From: Favolaschia claudopus
Lineage: Eukaryota > Basidiomycota > Agaricomycetes > Agaricales > Mycenaceae
Direction: 5' to 3'
NCBI GenBank assembly: GCA_037176885.1
Contig: JAWWNJ010000069.1
Span: 434,001-498,000 of the forward strand
DNA: 64,000 nt
In this document: positions 44,881-57,152 of the stretch, in pieces
Layout of the letters: every line of letters begins with the position of its first letter
Position numbering within the stretch: the first letter of the stretch is position 1
The notes under the pieces: model-generated
What the model was told of the DNA's origin: nothing
Databases searched by the model: none
The model's input: only the letters and a program-made list of their open reading frames with translations
Translations under genes and position numbers: made by a program

Positions 44881-45957
44881 TTTCATTCAACTTTCTATTC
44901 AACTTTTCTCTAATACCTCTTCAACTCGCTTTCTTTTCCTTCAACTCGACGCTTTTGCACTTCAACCGCTCTTTCGGCCTTAATCGGCTTTCGCCGGCGT
45001 TTCACTTCTTCGTTAACTTTCAAGTCGATGGCTTGTCTTTTGTGACTTCCACCGCACCTCCCTATCTCCTAATGAACTAACTCTGATGCTCTTTCGATTA
45101 TAGGCTCTATAACTCACTCTAATATGTCTTTCTATTCAGCCTCACCGTCGTACTGAATTGTTCCATATTTCTACTTCAAGTCTTCCAATACAGTAAGTTG
45201 TCATCTTGTCTCGTTCAAACGATTACTTACTTTCTACTTAGTATCGTTTTGGTTTGCCTTTTGCTATACAAGAGTCAAATTCCGACCCTTTCAACGCCAA
45301 ACTGACCTTCAAGTTATGTTTCGACGAGTTTGTACAGGTGAGTGACCTTCAATTCCTTTGATTCAAGCCTTTACTAAACTTTCATTCAGTTTGTATTCAC
45401 TCTTAACTTACATGAGCGCACATTCTAACTGTGTGCGCCCGAGGCAAGCGGGTTCTTCATTGACTTCAGCTTTGAATTACTGACCGTTTGAATAGCTTCC
45501 TGAGATGCGCATTTCAACTGTCTAGGTAGGTTTTTAACACCGCTATTATAAACGATTACTGACCGTTTGATAGCCTCTTCCACCCTTTGCTTTTAACAAC
45601 ACCAGTAGCACTTCAAAAATTTGAACCCGTCTTTGATTCAGCGCCGTCACGGTGTTTTGGTGAGCCGACTCGGTCACTTTTTCTTCTCTGTTTGTCTGAA
45701 TCAGTCAAGGTTAGTTGCATAATGAACGCCGGCTTAGCTTCATTGAGGTTGGGTTAATTTCGTTCGGGTGAGTACGACCAGTAACTTTGACTTTTAACCT
45801 TGAGCCTGACCGAATGTGTTCGATTGTGAAGGTCACGTTCACTTTCGAAACTCGTTCCAATTGGAGTTGGCTTTGGCTTGAACTTGAAGCAAGGTGCGCT
45901 ATCTCAACTCAATTCGACTAACCTTCGATTCTTCTAGCCCTTCGTTCTCGAGGTTGG

Positions 45958-47186
45958 TACCGAGACCATGTCCATTGTTCATCAACTCAAACTCGATGCT
46001 AAGGCTAGAGCTATGCCTCTCCGCACCGAGCTCTCTGTGTACTTCAAGTTTGACGCCGTCTCGGGGTTCCTCGGTGAGCTGAGATTTCTTCTTCAAGTTC
46101 GTTTGTTGGTTCTTCCTCAAGTTCTTACTATGGAGTTGGTTAACCTTTGGATTTGGAGCTGAGCTTGAGTTGGACTTGGTACAAGGTGCGCATCGACCCG
46201 TTCGCTATCTGACTCAATATTAATCTGACTTCAACTTTGCAAGCTTTTCATTGTACGCCTTGCTTCGAGCAAAATGCACCGAGACTATGACGGTACGTCT
46301 AAATCTTTGTATTCCTCAAAACGAATTGATACTGACTTGACTCTCAAGGCCGAAATTCTGCCTCCCTGGCTCCGGCCTCCCGGATATCTCGACTTGAACA
46401 CCGAAACTATGCCAGTTTTGAGTCAGGTGAGTTTAATTTCCACGTCCTTACTCTGATTATCGATAAGACGGTCTGACTTGTAATCTAATTTGAAGGCCAA
46501 ACCTATACCGGTCTGACTCGCGCACGAGCGTATCTGTTTAATTTACCGAAACTATGCCAGTAAGTATTCATCTTTTACTTCAGCACACGACGGGAATCGA
46601 TGCATACTGACTTGAATTTTCAATGTACACTCCAGAGGCCGCAACTATGCCTCTTGCCCGTGTACTTCGATTTCAACACCCAGACTATGCGATTTTCGGC
46701 GTCCCAGGTAAGTGTACGTTTGATTTCAATTCGTTACTCTGAATATTGAGTTGAACTCTGAAGCTTAATGCCGCCGGATTGAATCGCGCGCGCGCGTCGA
46801 TGCGATTGAAAGTATATTAATACAAGTATATATATGTGAGTTCAACTGAATGTTCACTCAAACCGACCCTCAACTGACCTTCACCTTTCTTTCTTTCTTC
46901 CTCTCCTTGTTTGCTTCTCTGCTTTTCAGCCTCGGTTCAACGTGTTCAACGCGAATGATTCTCGAGAGGCGACGAATCGCTTCAAGTTCCAAGTTGAAGT
47001 TAGAGTGTGATTAGAGGTATTGAATTGGTTACTCGGACTGAATTGAGGTGAGCTTGAGCTTTGATTGCATTCCTTTTCTTTTCTTTGTTTCGTTCGTTCG
47101 TTCGTTCGTGGAGCTCGAGGCAATTCAAAGCCAAGGTTACCTTGAACTCAACACTGTAACTTCATCTTCATCTCATTCCCAACAAG
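45958..47186 (+). repeat. Reiterated exon-like modules, plus strand (unit 1)
   Basis: Short exon-like stretches share ACCGA(A/G)ACTATGCC at 45958, 46399, 46546 and, more diverged, 46003, 46274, 46637 and 46676. Several give a related peptide just before a splice donor: 'YLDLNTETMPVLSQ|gtgag' (46385-46426), 'YFDFNTQTMRFSASQ|gtaag' (ending 46706), 'YLELNTVTSSSSHSQ' (47137-47180) and 'VYFKFDAVSG' (46037). The intervening DNA is pyrimidine-rich, with intron-like GTGAGT and CTGAC signals. No single long reading frame was assembled. Repeated at +8,039 and +16,078. Confidence 0.55.
47087..47109 (+). repeat. (TTCG)n microsatellite in the repeat unit
   Basis: Five to six TTCG repeats. The number is the same in the copies at 55126 and 63165. 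Confidence 0.8.
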
Positions 47187-48235
47187 TACACCTTTGTTCA
47201 TTTCATTTCATTTCTTTTGGTTCCTCTCGTTTCCTTCGTTGATACTTCAACTCACCTTCCTCTCGCTCTCCAGATTTCCGACTCAATTCTCCAATTGCGG
47301 AGCGAGTCGACTCGTTTCGACTCGCGTTGGACCCGAATTGACTCGAGTTGAAGTTTCAGAGGTGAGCTTTCATTTCATTCATTCTCTTCATTATCCTCGT
47401 GCGTGATAACTCATAACTCAGCGCACGGTTCATCCCTCATCTCTTCAACAACACAACCACAACCTGACTCGCGTCCTCGCTTCATTTCAATACAAGTAAG
47501 TTCTCCTGCCTTGCATTTCATCTTCATTTTCATTCAACTCAATCGAGTCGTACGCAGTTTATTGCTTGCTAACGCTTCACCCCGGTGTGAAAACAAATGT
47601 CTTTCATTCGAATTGACTAGTTACTGACTTACATTGCAGCTACGCTAGCGACCTCGTCCACCTCGTCTCATCTCGTTTGAATTTCGAGTGCCATCCTACC
47701 TCCCGCTCGTCCCCGCAAATCCCAATCCGCGCTTCCCGACTCCCCGAGACCGGAATTGCGCGCGGTTGATCTGGGCACGCCGGTGAGCTGTTTTCGTTCA
47801 TTCGTCATCAAATTGACGGTACTGACTTCATTTTTTGAAGCTAGCGGGAGGTTTTGGCGAGTCGGTGCGCGGACCGCCGACGTGACGATGTCGGTATCGA
47901 GGAGGGCGGCGGCGGCGGCGTAGGTTCAATCCCCTCCACCCTCCCCGCGCCCGGTTTGTTACTGCGCGCGAAGCGCGGCGCCAGCCTAAGTACGAGGTAA
48001 ATTATTCCATTTCTTTTTCTGTCGCAGAAACAGAGACTTACGAAATTCGAGTTTTTTCGCGGGAGCTTTGGAGCGTGTCGGACGGCGCGGCGTGAAAACA
48101 AAGTCGACGTTGATGGGGGTGGAGACCGCGGCGGCGTTGACGAGTCACGGCGGCGGCGTGGGTCGGAATCGAGAGTGAGGGTGGGATTGAGGGTCGGAGT
48201 CGAGGGCGGTGATTTGAGCGGCGGGTGTGGGCAAT

Positions 48236-49113
48236 TTTGGATGCTTCCGCGTGCAGCGCGAGCTCTCGAAAGTGAGGATCGCTGCAGCGTTCTTCTTTGC
48301 GATTGGCTCATGCTTGTTGGTGACCAGCTGGCTACATCGTCTTCACGATGAATCTGATCCAGGGTCATTATCTATCTGAGCGCCGTGCGACGCAGGAGCA
48401 GCGGTAAAGTCACTTCCTGAAGTAATAGCGAAGCTCACTATCTTTTCAGTGTCTTTAAATATGCTTACAAGGTCATCACTTATTTATTCATTCGCTCGTG
48501 ACGACTGTCCTGCTGATAATTATAAAACAGGGCTATGGAATCCGTATCTTACCCTCCTACGTCTCGTCTCTATCCCACTCTCAGACTAAGATCAACCAAA
48601 TCTCTCCCTCCGAACAACTGTTCGATCTCAACATGGATGAAATCCGAGAATCCTCTCGCTCACGGACACAAAACACCGTCGCACGCTCAGACCCCGGCGA
48701 AAAGAAATTCCGCCACTGCGATTTGGACAGCAAGTACCAGGTTTCGTCGGAGCCTCAGGGCCGAAGCTGCTTGTCGAGTTTTTCCTTGTTTATGCGACAT
48801 GTTGAGCTTTGGGATATGGAGCAAAGGGGGGAGGTCAGGTATGCATTCATTTGACTGGTTTTATCTCATGCCTTGTGGGTCGCAGCTGATTGGTTTGATT
48901 TCGAAGCATTGAGCCAGATGAATGGGCAAATACCACCTACGAGGATTCTGTGAGTGATGTTTTCTTTCTCCGTTAGATTCTATGTGGAGAGGTTAACAAC
49001 ACGCGCGGTAGGTTTTGGCGTATGACGACACACCGAGGTGCGTTCGTGAAGGCTATGTCGACGACCTCACTTTGAATTTATACTACGCAACTCAGCTACA
49101 AATGGGGCCCTTA
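48236..49113 (+). pseudogene. Promoterless 3' fragment of the nucleotidyltransferase-like gene in unit 2
   Basis: Begins 36 nt before the end of exon 3 ('WMLPRAARALE') and repeats all downstream exons. It has no start, no promoter and no nucleotidyltransferase-like core, so it is not expected to be functional. Confidence 0.8.
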
Positions 49114-52100
49114 GGTAGCTTGAATAGAATTGCTTTGACCATCCCAAAAAGGAAATTCGCAAGCACTGCTGCGCTCACCTCGCAACTAAGCTCGCCGCGC
49201 GACCAAGGTCGCAAGCGACTTGCCCACCCCCAACTTATAGTTTTTCGGCACCGGTGTTCAAAAACAAAAGACATGTCATTTTATTTTTTCCTCTTACTCA
49301 ACCCGCCCCGGCGGGGAAATTTTTGATTTTTGGACCCTTGAAACGGCCGGAAAACGCGCGTCTCGAGGGTCCTGGTACGTACGCTAATCTACGGCGGAGA
49401 TCCAAATTTACAGATCTGAGCTACTCACTACTGGCAGTAAAGACCCTGATTTGCGCTGTACGCAGTGAGAATTTGAAGTCCGTACTCACCTCGGGTAAAT
49501 TTGAAGTCCGCGTGAGAGTCTTTTGAGCATTCATGCCGTCAAGACGAGGAACAAATGAAGAGGAATGGGAGATCTGGAGAAATCAAGCTACTCACCCTAT
49601 TCAACGAGTTTGCGGTGAAATGACTGAAGCCCGCATTGTCGACTTGCAGCGCCGCGCAGCGGAAGAAAAAATAAGATATGTGTACGGAATCAGTCAGAAA
49701 TACAGAGAAGCAGGCTGTATGATACTCACCAATTCAGCCGCGCAGCGGAGAAAAAAATCTCTTCAACTTTGTTGACTTGACAAATTTGACTCAGCAGGTG
49801 AGCGCCGCGCAGCGGAAAGAAAAGGAATCTAGGACTCATTCAGCTCAGCTCAAGAATGAATCTGACAGCAGGAGAACCACACACCTGAACACCAAGGGGC
49901 TCAATGTCTCGCTCGCGGGAATGCGAAATCTCGAATTTTGATCTCGAGGTTTTGTATTGATGGTGGCAAGTGCCCCGCGCAGCGGGAAGAAAAAAATTTC
50001 TGAGAGACATGTGTCAGCGGGAAATCGACGAGGATGAGGGGAGGAACGTACCTGATAGCACGGTTGAAGTGTCGCTCGGCGGACGGCGAAAAATCGAATT
50101 TTGAGTTGGTAGTGGTGATGACGGCCGCGCAGCGGAGAAATTTTCAATCTGGAGCGTGAAAATGAGACGTGGAATAGAGGGAATGGGGGTGGATACTTGA
50201 CTGTTGTGAGCTGGACATGTCGCTCGGCGGACGACAATATATCGTGTTAAAGGTTTTGAGTTCGAGGTGGTCAGTGGAAGTAAGAGCCACATACATTGCG
50301 CGAATAATTCCCCGGCCGCGGGACGTCGATACGTATAGTCATCGACATGCGCGACCCGGGAAGGACTGGGAAGAAAAAAAGTGAAGGGCTTACCTCACTG
50401 AAGCTAACCGACGTCGAATACAACTTGCCGTAAATTACAGAATACTGGCGCAGAAAACGTAAGACCAAGGAAAGGTAAGAGGAAGAAAGGCGAAGCATAC
50501 CATGTTATCCGCTCGCCGGACGACGATACGTAGCTATGCGCGGCGCGACGGCCAGTACCAAAACAACAGACGCTGTCGAGACTGCTGCTTGACAAGCCAG
50601 GGGTGCGATTAGCCTGCCGGCGGCTCAAAGTTCTGGAAAAACACGTGTCAAGAGGAGTAACAAGTGAACGGAAGGAGAACTTACTTGAAAGCCCCGCTCG
50701 CGGGACGGCGATCCATATAGTCAAAGCTATGTGCGCCGCTGCGCGGCGGGGCGGCAACAACCACAATAAGGAGAGCGTTGAGGGGCGGCTGAACCCGTTG
50801 CTTTACGCGTTGTGGGCGGGGTTAGCCTGCCGGCGGCTCAAACTCCTGAAAAAAAGGCGTCAGAATGCGAAAAAGGTTGAAGCAAGAAAGAACTTGCTTG
50901 AAAGTCCCGCTCGCGGGACGGCGATCCGTATACTCAAAGCTATGCGCGCCGCTTCGCGGCGCGGCGGCGGCGGCGACAACGACAACAAGGAAATCGTTGA
51001 AGAGCATTTGAACTCGCCGCTTTACGCGTTGGGGGCGGGGGGTTAGCCTGCCGGCGGCCAAATCCTGGTGAAAAAATGCGTGAGGTGAAGGGATTTTTGG
51101 AAACGAGGGAAGACTGACACGAAGTTCTGCTCGCGGTTGGCTCGCGGGGCGTTGATACGTCTGGTTAACGCATTGTCGGCGGGTGTGTGAGGATGAGAAT
51201 GGCTTCCCGAAGCTGCTGAAGAGGTGCATTGAACATGCGGAGTGGGTAGGAGATTTTGCGAGCGCGCGAAAGGGGAGGAAGGTGGTGGGGGGAAGGAAAG
51301 AATGGTTGGTTTGGTTCTGTTAGTTTCAAACCCGCTACAATGGCGTCGGCTCAGCGTCTCCGTCGCAACAAAATCAGCAGAATTCGTTTTGAATGAATCA
51401 AGAACTTACGAACTTGATAATTCCGATCCGCTCCAGCGCGTCGGGGCGGCCCTGAACGCGAATACCTGAGTTTCTTAGCATGCTCAGCCCTGAAATAATT
51501 TACAGCTTGAAAGACTCGAGGGTTGTCTCAGTGTAATAAGTAAAGCTAGAGAAAGAGAAAGAAATCAGGCGGCGCAGAACTGGGCTTGGGAGATAACGTT
51601 GAGGTGGATTTCAAATTTGTGAATACTTACGCATTGATGTGATTCGCGACGGATACAGTGAGAAGGTCCGGAGTGGGGCATTTGACGCGCCACTTGCGCA
51701 CCGCCAAGAATAAGTTGCCGCCTGAGCACTTGAGTGCAATATTTTGAGGAGGTAAATCTTGAGGTAATTCCACAGAGACGGTGAGAGCCTGAAGCCAGTG
51801 GGAAATGAAGCAAGTAGCATTGATAAGCATCAGTTTTGTAACGACAGCAGTGTGCGCGCGCAGAAGCTTGCGAATCTCAGAAAATGCCGAAATAGACCCA
51901 TGGATTTAGTTCTGGCGGTTTCGGGGTCTTCGGGGCTTGAGGACCGCATCCAGCGCGCCATGCCGCAATGTTGATGCTTGGCAGAGGCGCAGAAAGCGTG
52001 GGCAGAAAGCCTCCAACGAGATGAGGTGAGGGGAGCGGAAGAAAACGGCGTTGATGGGATCATCGATATCGAGTCCGAAATAGGAAATTCCGAACATTGC

Positions 52101-55100
52101 CTCTCACCACCACCATCGACGATTCCTGCCGCTGCGGTGAGTGGACACTTGGGCTCATGTACGTCACCATATCTTATCTTTCTTCATTACATCTAAAATC
52201 CAGCGTTATTTGGGCCCAGGAACGCCAGCAACAGCAACACGAGCGTTTGCGCGCATTTCGAAAAAACGGGCTCTGGGCGAGCGGTGCCGCAGCACTCTGA
52301 CTCAGGAATCTCGTCATTAATTCGTAATGGATACGCGTGGCGTCGGGGAAAGTTCTGGAGCGATTGGAGCCGCGTTGCGACCGGAGGAATTCAGGTGTGT
52401 TTTAGTATCCCTCGCTTCCATGGCTGTATCATACTGATATCTCCGGCCCCTGGCACTCAAGAGTTGTTCAAACCATCCAAACTCGCTGCTCCTGCGGTTT
52501 TGAAGCTCCTCGACTCGTCCTCACGCCGCAATGGCAACTCACCCCTATCTCTACCCTCCGCTCTGTCGACCTCATCTCCCCCTCCACCCCGGAGTTACGA
52601 CCCTGCATTGATGCGATCAATTACTCAGAATGGAATACTGACGTGCGTGTACTTTCCGCGGCGCCTTTCGCTCATTTTTGAATTCTTTCAGTTCGCCGCC
52701 GACTTCTTCAATTTCCGCAATTTCCGGTTGAATGGCGGCCACTCAGCAACTTACCAAGACGAACTGTCGATCCCGACGGATAATAGGATGATTTGGTGAG
52801 CAGAATGGCGTAGGAGGGCCGGGGGAAGGGTATATAGGTGAGCTGATATCGTCGAGTTTGATTATGGGTTCCCGCCCACTTCCCACTTCCCTCCCTTCAC
52901 CCACCCAACTTAACTTCACTTTCATTCAACTTTCTATTCAACTTTTCTCTAATACCTCTTCAACTCGCTTTCTTTTCCTTCAACTCGACGCTTTTGCACT
53001 TCAACCGCTCTTTCGGCCTTAATCGGCTTTCGCCGGCGTTTCACTTCTTCGTTAACTTTCAAGTCGATGGCTTGTCTTTTGTGACTTCCACCGCACCTCC
53101 CTATCTCCTAATGAACTAACTCTGATGCTCTTTCGATTATAGGCTCTATAACTCACTCTAATATGTCTTTCTATTCAGCCTCACCGTCGTACTGAATTGT
53201 TCCATATTTCTACTTCAAGTCTTCCAATACAGTAAGTTGTCATCTTGTCTCGTTCAAACGATTACTTACTTTCTACTTAGTATCGTTTTGGTTTGCCTTT
53301 TGCTATACAAGAGTCAAATTCCGACCCTTTCAACGCCAAACTGACCTTCAAGTTATGTTTCGACGAGTTTGTACAGGTGAGTGACCTTCAATTCCTTTGA
53401 TTCAAGCCTTTACTAAACTTTCATTCAGTTTGTATTCACTCTTAACTTACATGAGCGCACATTCTAACTGTGTGCGCCCGAGGCAAGCGGGTTCTTCATT
53501 GACTTCAGCTTTGAATTACTGACCGTTTGAATAGCTTCCTGAGATGCGCATTTCAACTGTCTAGGTAGGTTTTTAACACCGCTATTATAAACGATTACTG
53601 ACCGTTTGATAGCCTCTTCCACCCTTTGCTTTTAACAACACCAGTAGCACTTCAAAAATTTGAACCCGTCTTTGATTCAGCGCCGTCACGGTGTTTTGGT
53701 GAGCCGACTCGGTCACTTTTTCTTCTCTGTTTGTCTGAATCAGTCAAGGTTAGTTGCATAATGAACGCCGGCTTAGCTTCATTGAGGTTGGGTTAATTTC
53801 GTTCGGGTGAGTACGACCAGTAACTTTGACTTTTAACCTTGAGCCTGACCGAATGTGTTCGATTGTGAAGGTCACGTTCACTTTCGAAACTCGTTCCAAT
53901 TGGAGTTGGCTTTGGCTTGAACTTGAAGCAAGGTGCGCTATCTCAACTCAATTCGACTAACCTTCGATTCTTCTAGCCCTTCGTTCTCGAGGTTGGTACC
54001 GAGACCATGTCCATTGTTCATCAACTCAAACTCGATGCTAAGGCTAGAGCTATGCCTCTCCGCACCGAGCTCTCTGTGTACTTCAAGTTTGACGCCGTCT
54101 CGGGGTTCCTCGGTGAGCTGAGATTTCTTCTTCAAGTTCGTTTGTTGGTTCTTCCTCAAGTTCTTACTATGGAGTTGGTTAACCTTTGGATTTGGAGCTG
54201 AGCTTGAGTTGGACTTGGTACAAGGTGCGCATCGACCCGTTCGCTATCTGACTCAATATTAATCTGACTTCAACTTTGCAAGCTTTTCATTGTACGCCTT
54301 GCTTCGAGCAAAATGCACCGAGACTATGACGGTACGTCTAAATCTTTGTATTCCTCAAAACGAATTGATACTGACTTGACTCTCAAGGCCGAAATTCTGC
54401 CTCCCTGGCTCCGGCCTCCCGGATATCTCGACTTGAACACCGAAACTATGCCAGTTTTGAGTCAGGTGAGTTTAATTTCCACGTCCTTACTCTGATTATC
54501 GATAAGACGGTCTGACTTGTAATCTAATTTGAAGGCCAAACCTATACCGGTCTGACTCGCGCACGAGCGTATCTGTTTAATTTACCGAAACTATGCCAGT
54601 AAGTATTCATCTTTTACTTCAGCACACGACGGGAATCGATGCATACTGACTTGAATTTTCAATGTACACTCCAGAGGCCGCAACTATGCCTCTTGCCCGT
54701 GTACTTCGATTTCAACACCCAGACTATGCGATTTTCGGCGTCCCAGGTAAGTGTACGTTTGATTTCAATTCGTTACTCTGAATATTGAGTTGAACTCTGA
54801 AGCTTAATGCCGCCGGATTGAATCGCGCGCGCGCGTCGATGCGATTGAAAGTATATTAATACAAGTATATATATGTGAGTTCAACTGAATGTTCACTCAA
54901 ACCGACCCTCAACTGACCTTCACCTTTCTTTCTTTCTTCCTCTCCTTGTTTGCTTCTCTGCTTTTCAGCCTCGGTTCAACGTGTTCAACGCGAATGATTC
55001 TCGAGAGGCGACGAATCGCTTCAAGTTCCAAGTTGAAGTTAGAGTGTGATTAGAGGTATTGAATTGGTTACTCGGACTGAATTGAGGTGAGCTTGAGCTT

Positions 55101-56274
55101 TGATTGCATTCCTTTTCTTTTCTTTGTTTCGTTCGTTCGTTCGTTCGTGGAGCTCGAGGCAATTCAAAGCCAAGGTTACCTTGAACTCAACACTGTAACT
55201 TCATCTTCATCTCATTCCCAACAAGTACACCTTTGTTCATTTCATTTCATTTCTTTTGGTTCCTCTCGTTTCCTTCGTTGATACTTCAACTCACCTTCCT
55301 CTCGCTCTCCAGATTTCCGACTCAATTCTCCAATTGCGGAGCGAGTCGACTCGTTTCGACTCGCGTTGGACCCGAATTGACTCGAGTTGAAGTTTCAGAG
55401 GTGAGCTTTCATTTCATTCATTCTCTTCATTATCCTCGTGCGTGATAACTCATAACTCAGCGCACGGTTCATCCCTCATCTCTTCAACAACACAACCACA
55501 ACCTGACTCGCGTCCTCGCTTCATTTCAATACAAGTAAGTTCTCCTGCCTTGCATTTCATCTTCATTTTCATTCAACTCAATCGAGTCGTACGCAGTTTA
55601 TTGCTTGCTAACGCTTCACCCCGGTGTGAAAACAAATGTCTTTCATTCGAATTGACTAGTTACTGACTTACATTGCAGCTACGCTAGCGACCTCGTCCAC
55701 CTCGTCTCATCTCGTTTGAATTTCGAGTGCCATCCTACCTCCCGCTCGTCCCCGCAAATCCCAATCCGCGCTTCCCGACTCCCCGAGACCGGAATTGCGC
55801 GCGGTTGATCTGGGCACGCCGGTGAGCTGTTTTCGTTCATTCGTCATCAAATTGACGGTACTGACTTCATTTTTTGAAGCTAGCGGGAGGTTTTGGCGAG
55901 TCGGTGCGCGGACCGCCGACGTGACGATGTCGGTATCGAGGAGGGCGGCGGCGGCGGCGTAGGTTCAATCCCCTCCACCCTCCCCGCGCCCGGTTTGTTA
56001 CTGCGCGCGAAGCGCGGCGCCAGCCTAAGTACGAGGTAAATTATTCCATTTCTTTTTCTGTCGCAGAAACAGAGACTTACGAAATTCGAGTTTTTTCGCG
56101 GGAGCTTTGGAGCGTGTCGGACGGCGCGGCGTGAAAACAAAGTCGACGTTGATGGGGGTGGAGACCGCGGCGGCGTTGACGAGTCACGGCGGCGGCGTGG
56201 GTCGGAATCGAGAGTGAGGGTGGGATTGAGGGTCGGAGTCGAGGGCGGTGATTTGAGCGGCGGGTGTGGGCAAT
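48236..56274 (+). repeat. Tandem repeat unit 2 (8,039 bp)
   Basis: Every open frame in unit 1 recurs here exactly 8,039 bp later with an identical translation, and the stretches compared base by base were identical. It is joined directly to units 1 and 3 with no spacer. Confidence 0.95.
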
Positions 56275-57152
56275 TTTGGATGCTTCCGCGTGCAGCGCGA
56301 GCTCTCGAAAGTGAGGATCGCTGCAGCGTTCTTCTTTGCGATTGGCTCATGCTTGTTGGTGACCAGCTGGCTACATCGTCTTCACGATGAATCTGATCCA
56401 GGGTCATTATCTATCTGAGCGCCGTGCGACGCAGGAGCAGCGGTAAAGTCACTTCCTGAAGTAATAGCGAAGCTCACTATCTTTTCAGTGTCTTTAAATA
56501 TGCTTACAAGGTCATCACTTATTTATTCATTCGCTCGTGACGACTGTCCTGCTGATAATTATAAAACAGGGCTATGGAATCCGTATCTTACCCTCCTACG
56601 TCTCGTCTCTATCCCACTCTCAGACTAAGATCAACCAAATCTCTCCCTCCGAACAACTGTTCGATCTCAACATGGATGAAATCCGAGAATCCTCTCGCTC
56701 ACGGACACAAAACACCGTCGCACGCTCAGACCCCGGCGAAAAGAAATTCCGCCACTGCGATTTGGACAGCAAGTACCAGGTTTCGTCGGAGCCTCAGGGC
56801 CGAAGCTGCTTGTCGAGTTTTTCCTTGTTTATGCGACATGTTGAGCTTTGGGATATGGAGCAAAGGGGGGAGGTCAGGTATGCATTCATTTGACTGGTTT
56901 TATCTCATGCCTTGTGGGTCGCAGCTGATTGGTTTGATTTCGAAGCATTGAGCCAGATGAATGGGCAAATACCACCTACGAGGATTCTGTGAGTGATGTT
57001 TTCTTTCTCCGTTAGATTCTATGTGGAGAGGTTAACAACACGCGCGGTAGGTTTTGGCGTATGACGACACACCGAGGTGCGTTCGTGAAGGCTATGTCGA
57101 CGACCTCACTTTGAATTTATACTACGCAACTCAGCTACAAATGGGGCCCTTA
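56275..57152 (+). pseudogene. Promoterless 3' fragment of the nucleotidyltransferase-like gene in unit 3
   Basis: Same fragment as in unit 2, again identical to the real gene's 3' exons in unit 1. The lack of divergence implies very recent copying, or an assembly artefact. Confidence 0.8.

Larger units (their letters stand above)
40197..48235 (+). repeat. Tandem repeat unit 1 (8,039 bp)
   Basis: Identity between units begins at TTTGGATGCTTCCGCG (40197 = 48236 = 56275). The base just to the left differs between unit 1 and unit 2 (G against T), which marks the edge. Content: 3' exons of the nucleotidyltransferase-like gene (40197-41074); a GC-hairpin and minus-strand module zone (41140-43450); a central stretch with a small open gene (43450-44890); and a CT-rich plus-strand module zone (44890-48235). 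No transposase, reverse transcriptase or helicase was seen. No long terminal repeats or TIRs were found at the unit ends. Confidence 0.95.

Noticed and set aside
41140..48235. LTR retrotransposon or KDZ/Plavaka-type transposon as explanation for the repeat unit
   Set aside because: No reverse transcriptase, integrase, transposase, LTR or matching TIRs could be found in any frame of the unit.
47841..48368. 175-codon minus-strand frame across the unit junction
   Set aside because: It is the antisense of the fragment's exon 3 end joined to GC-rich filler; composition driven.
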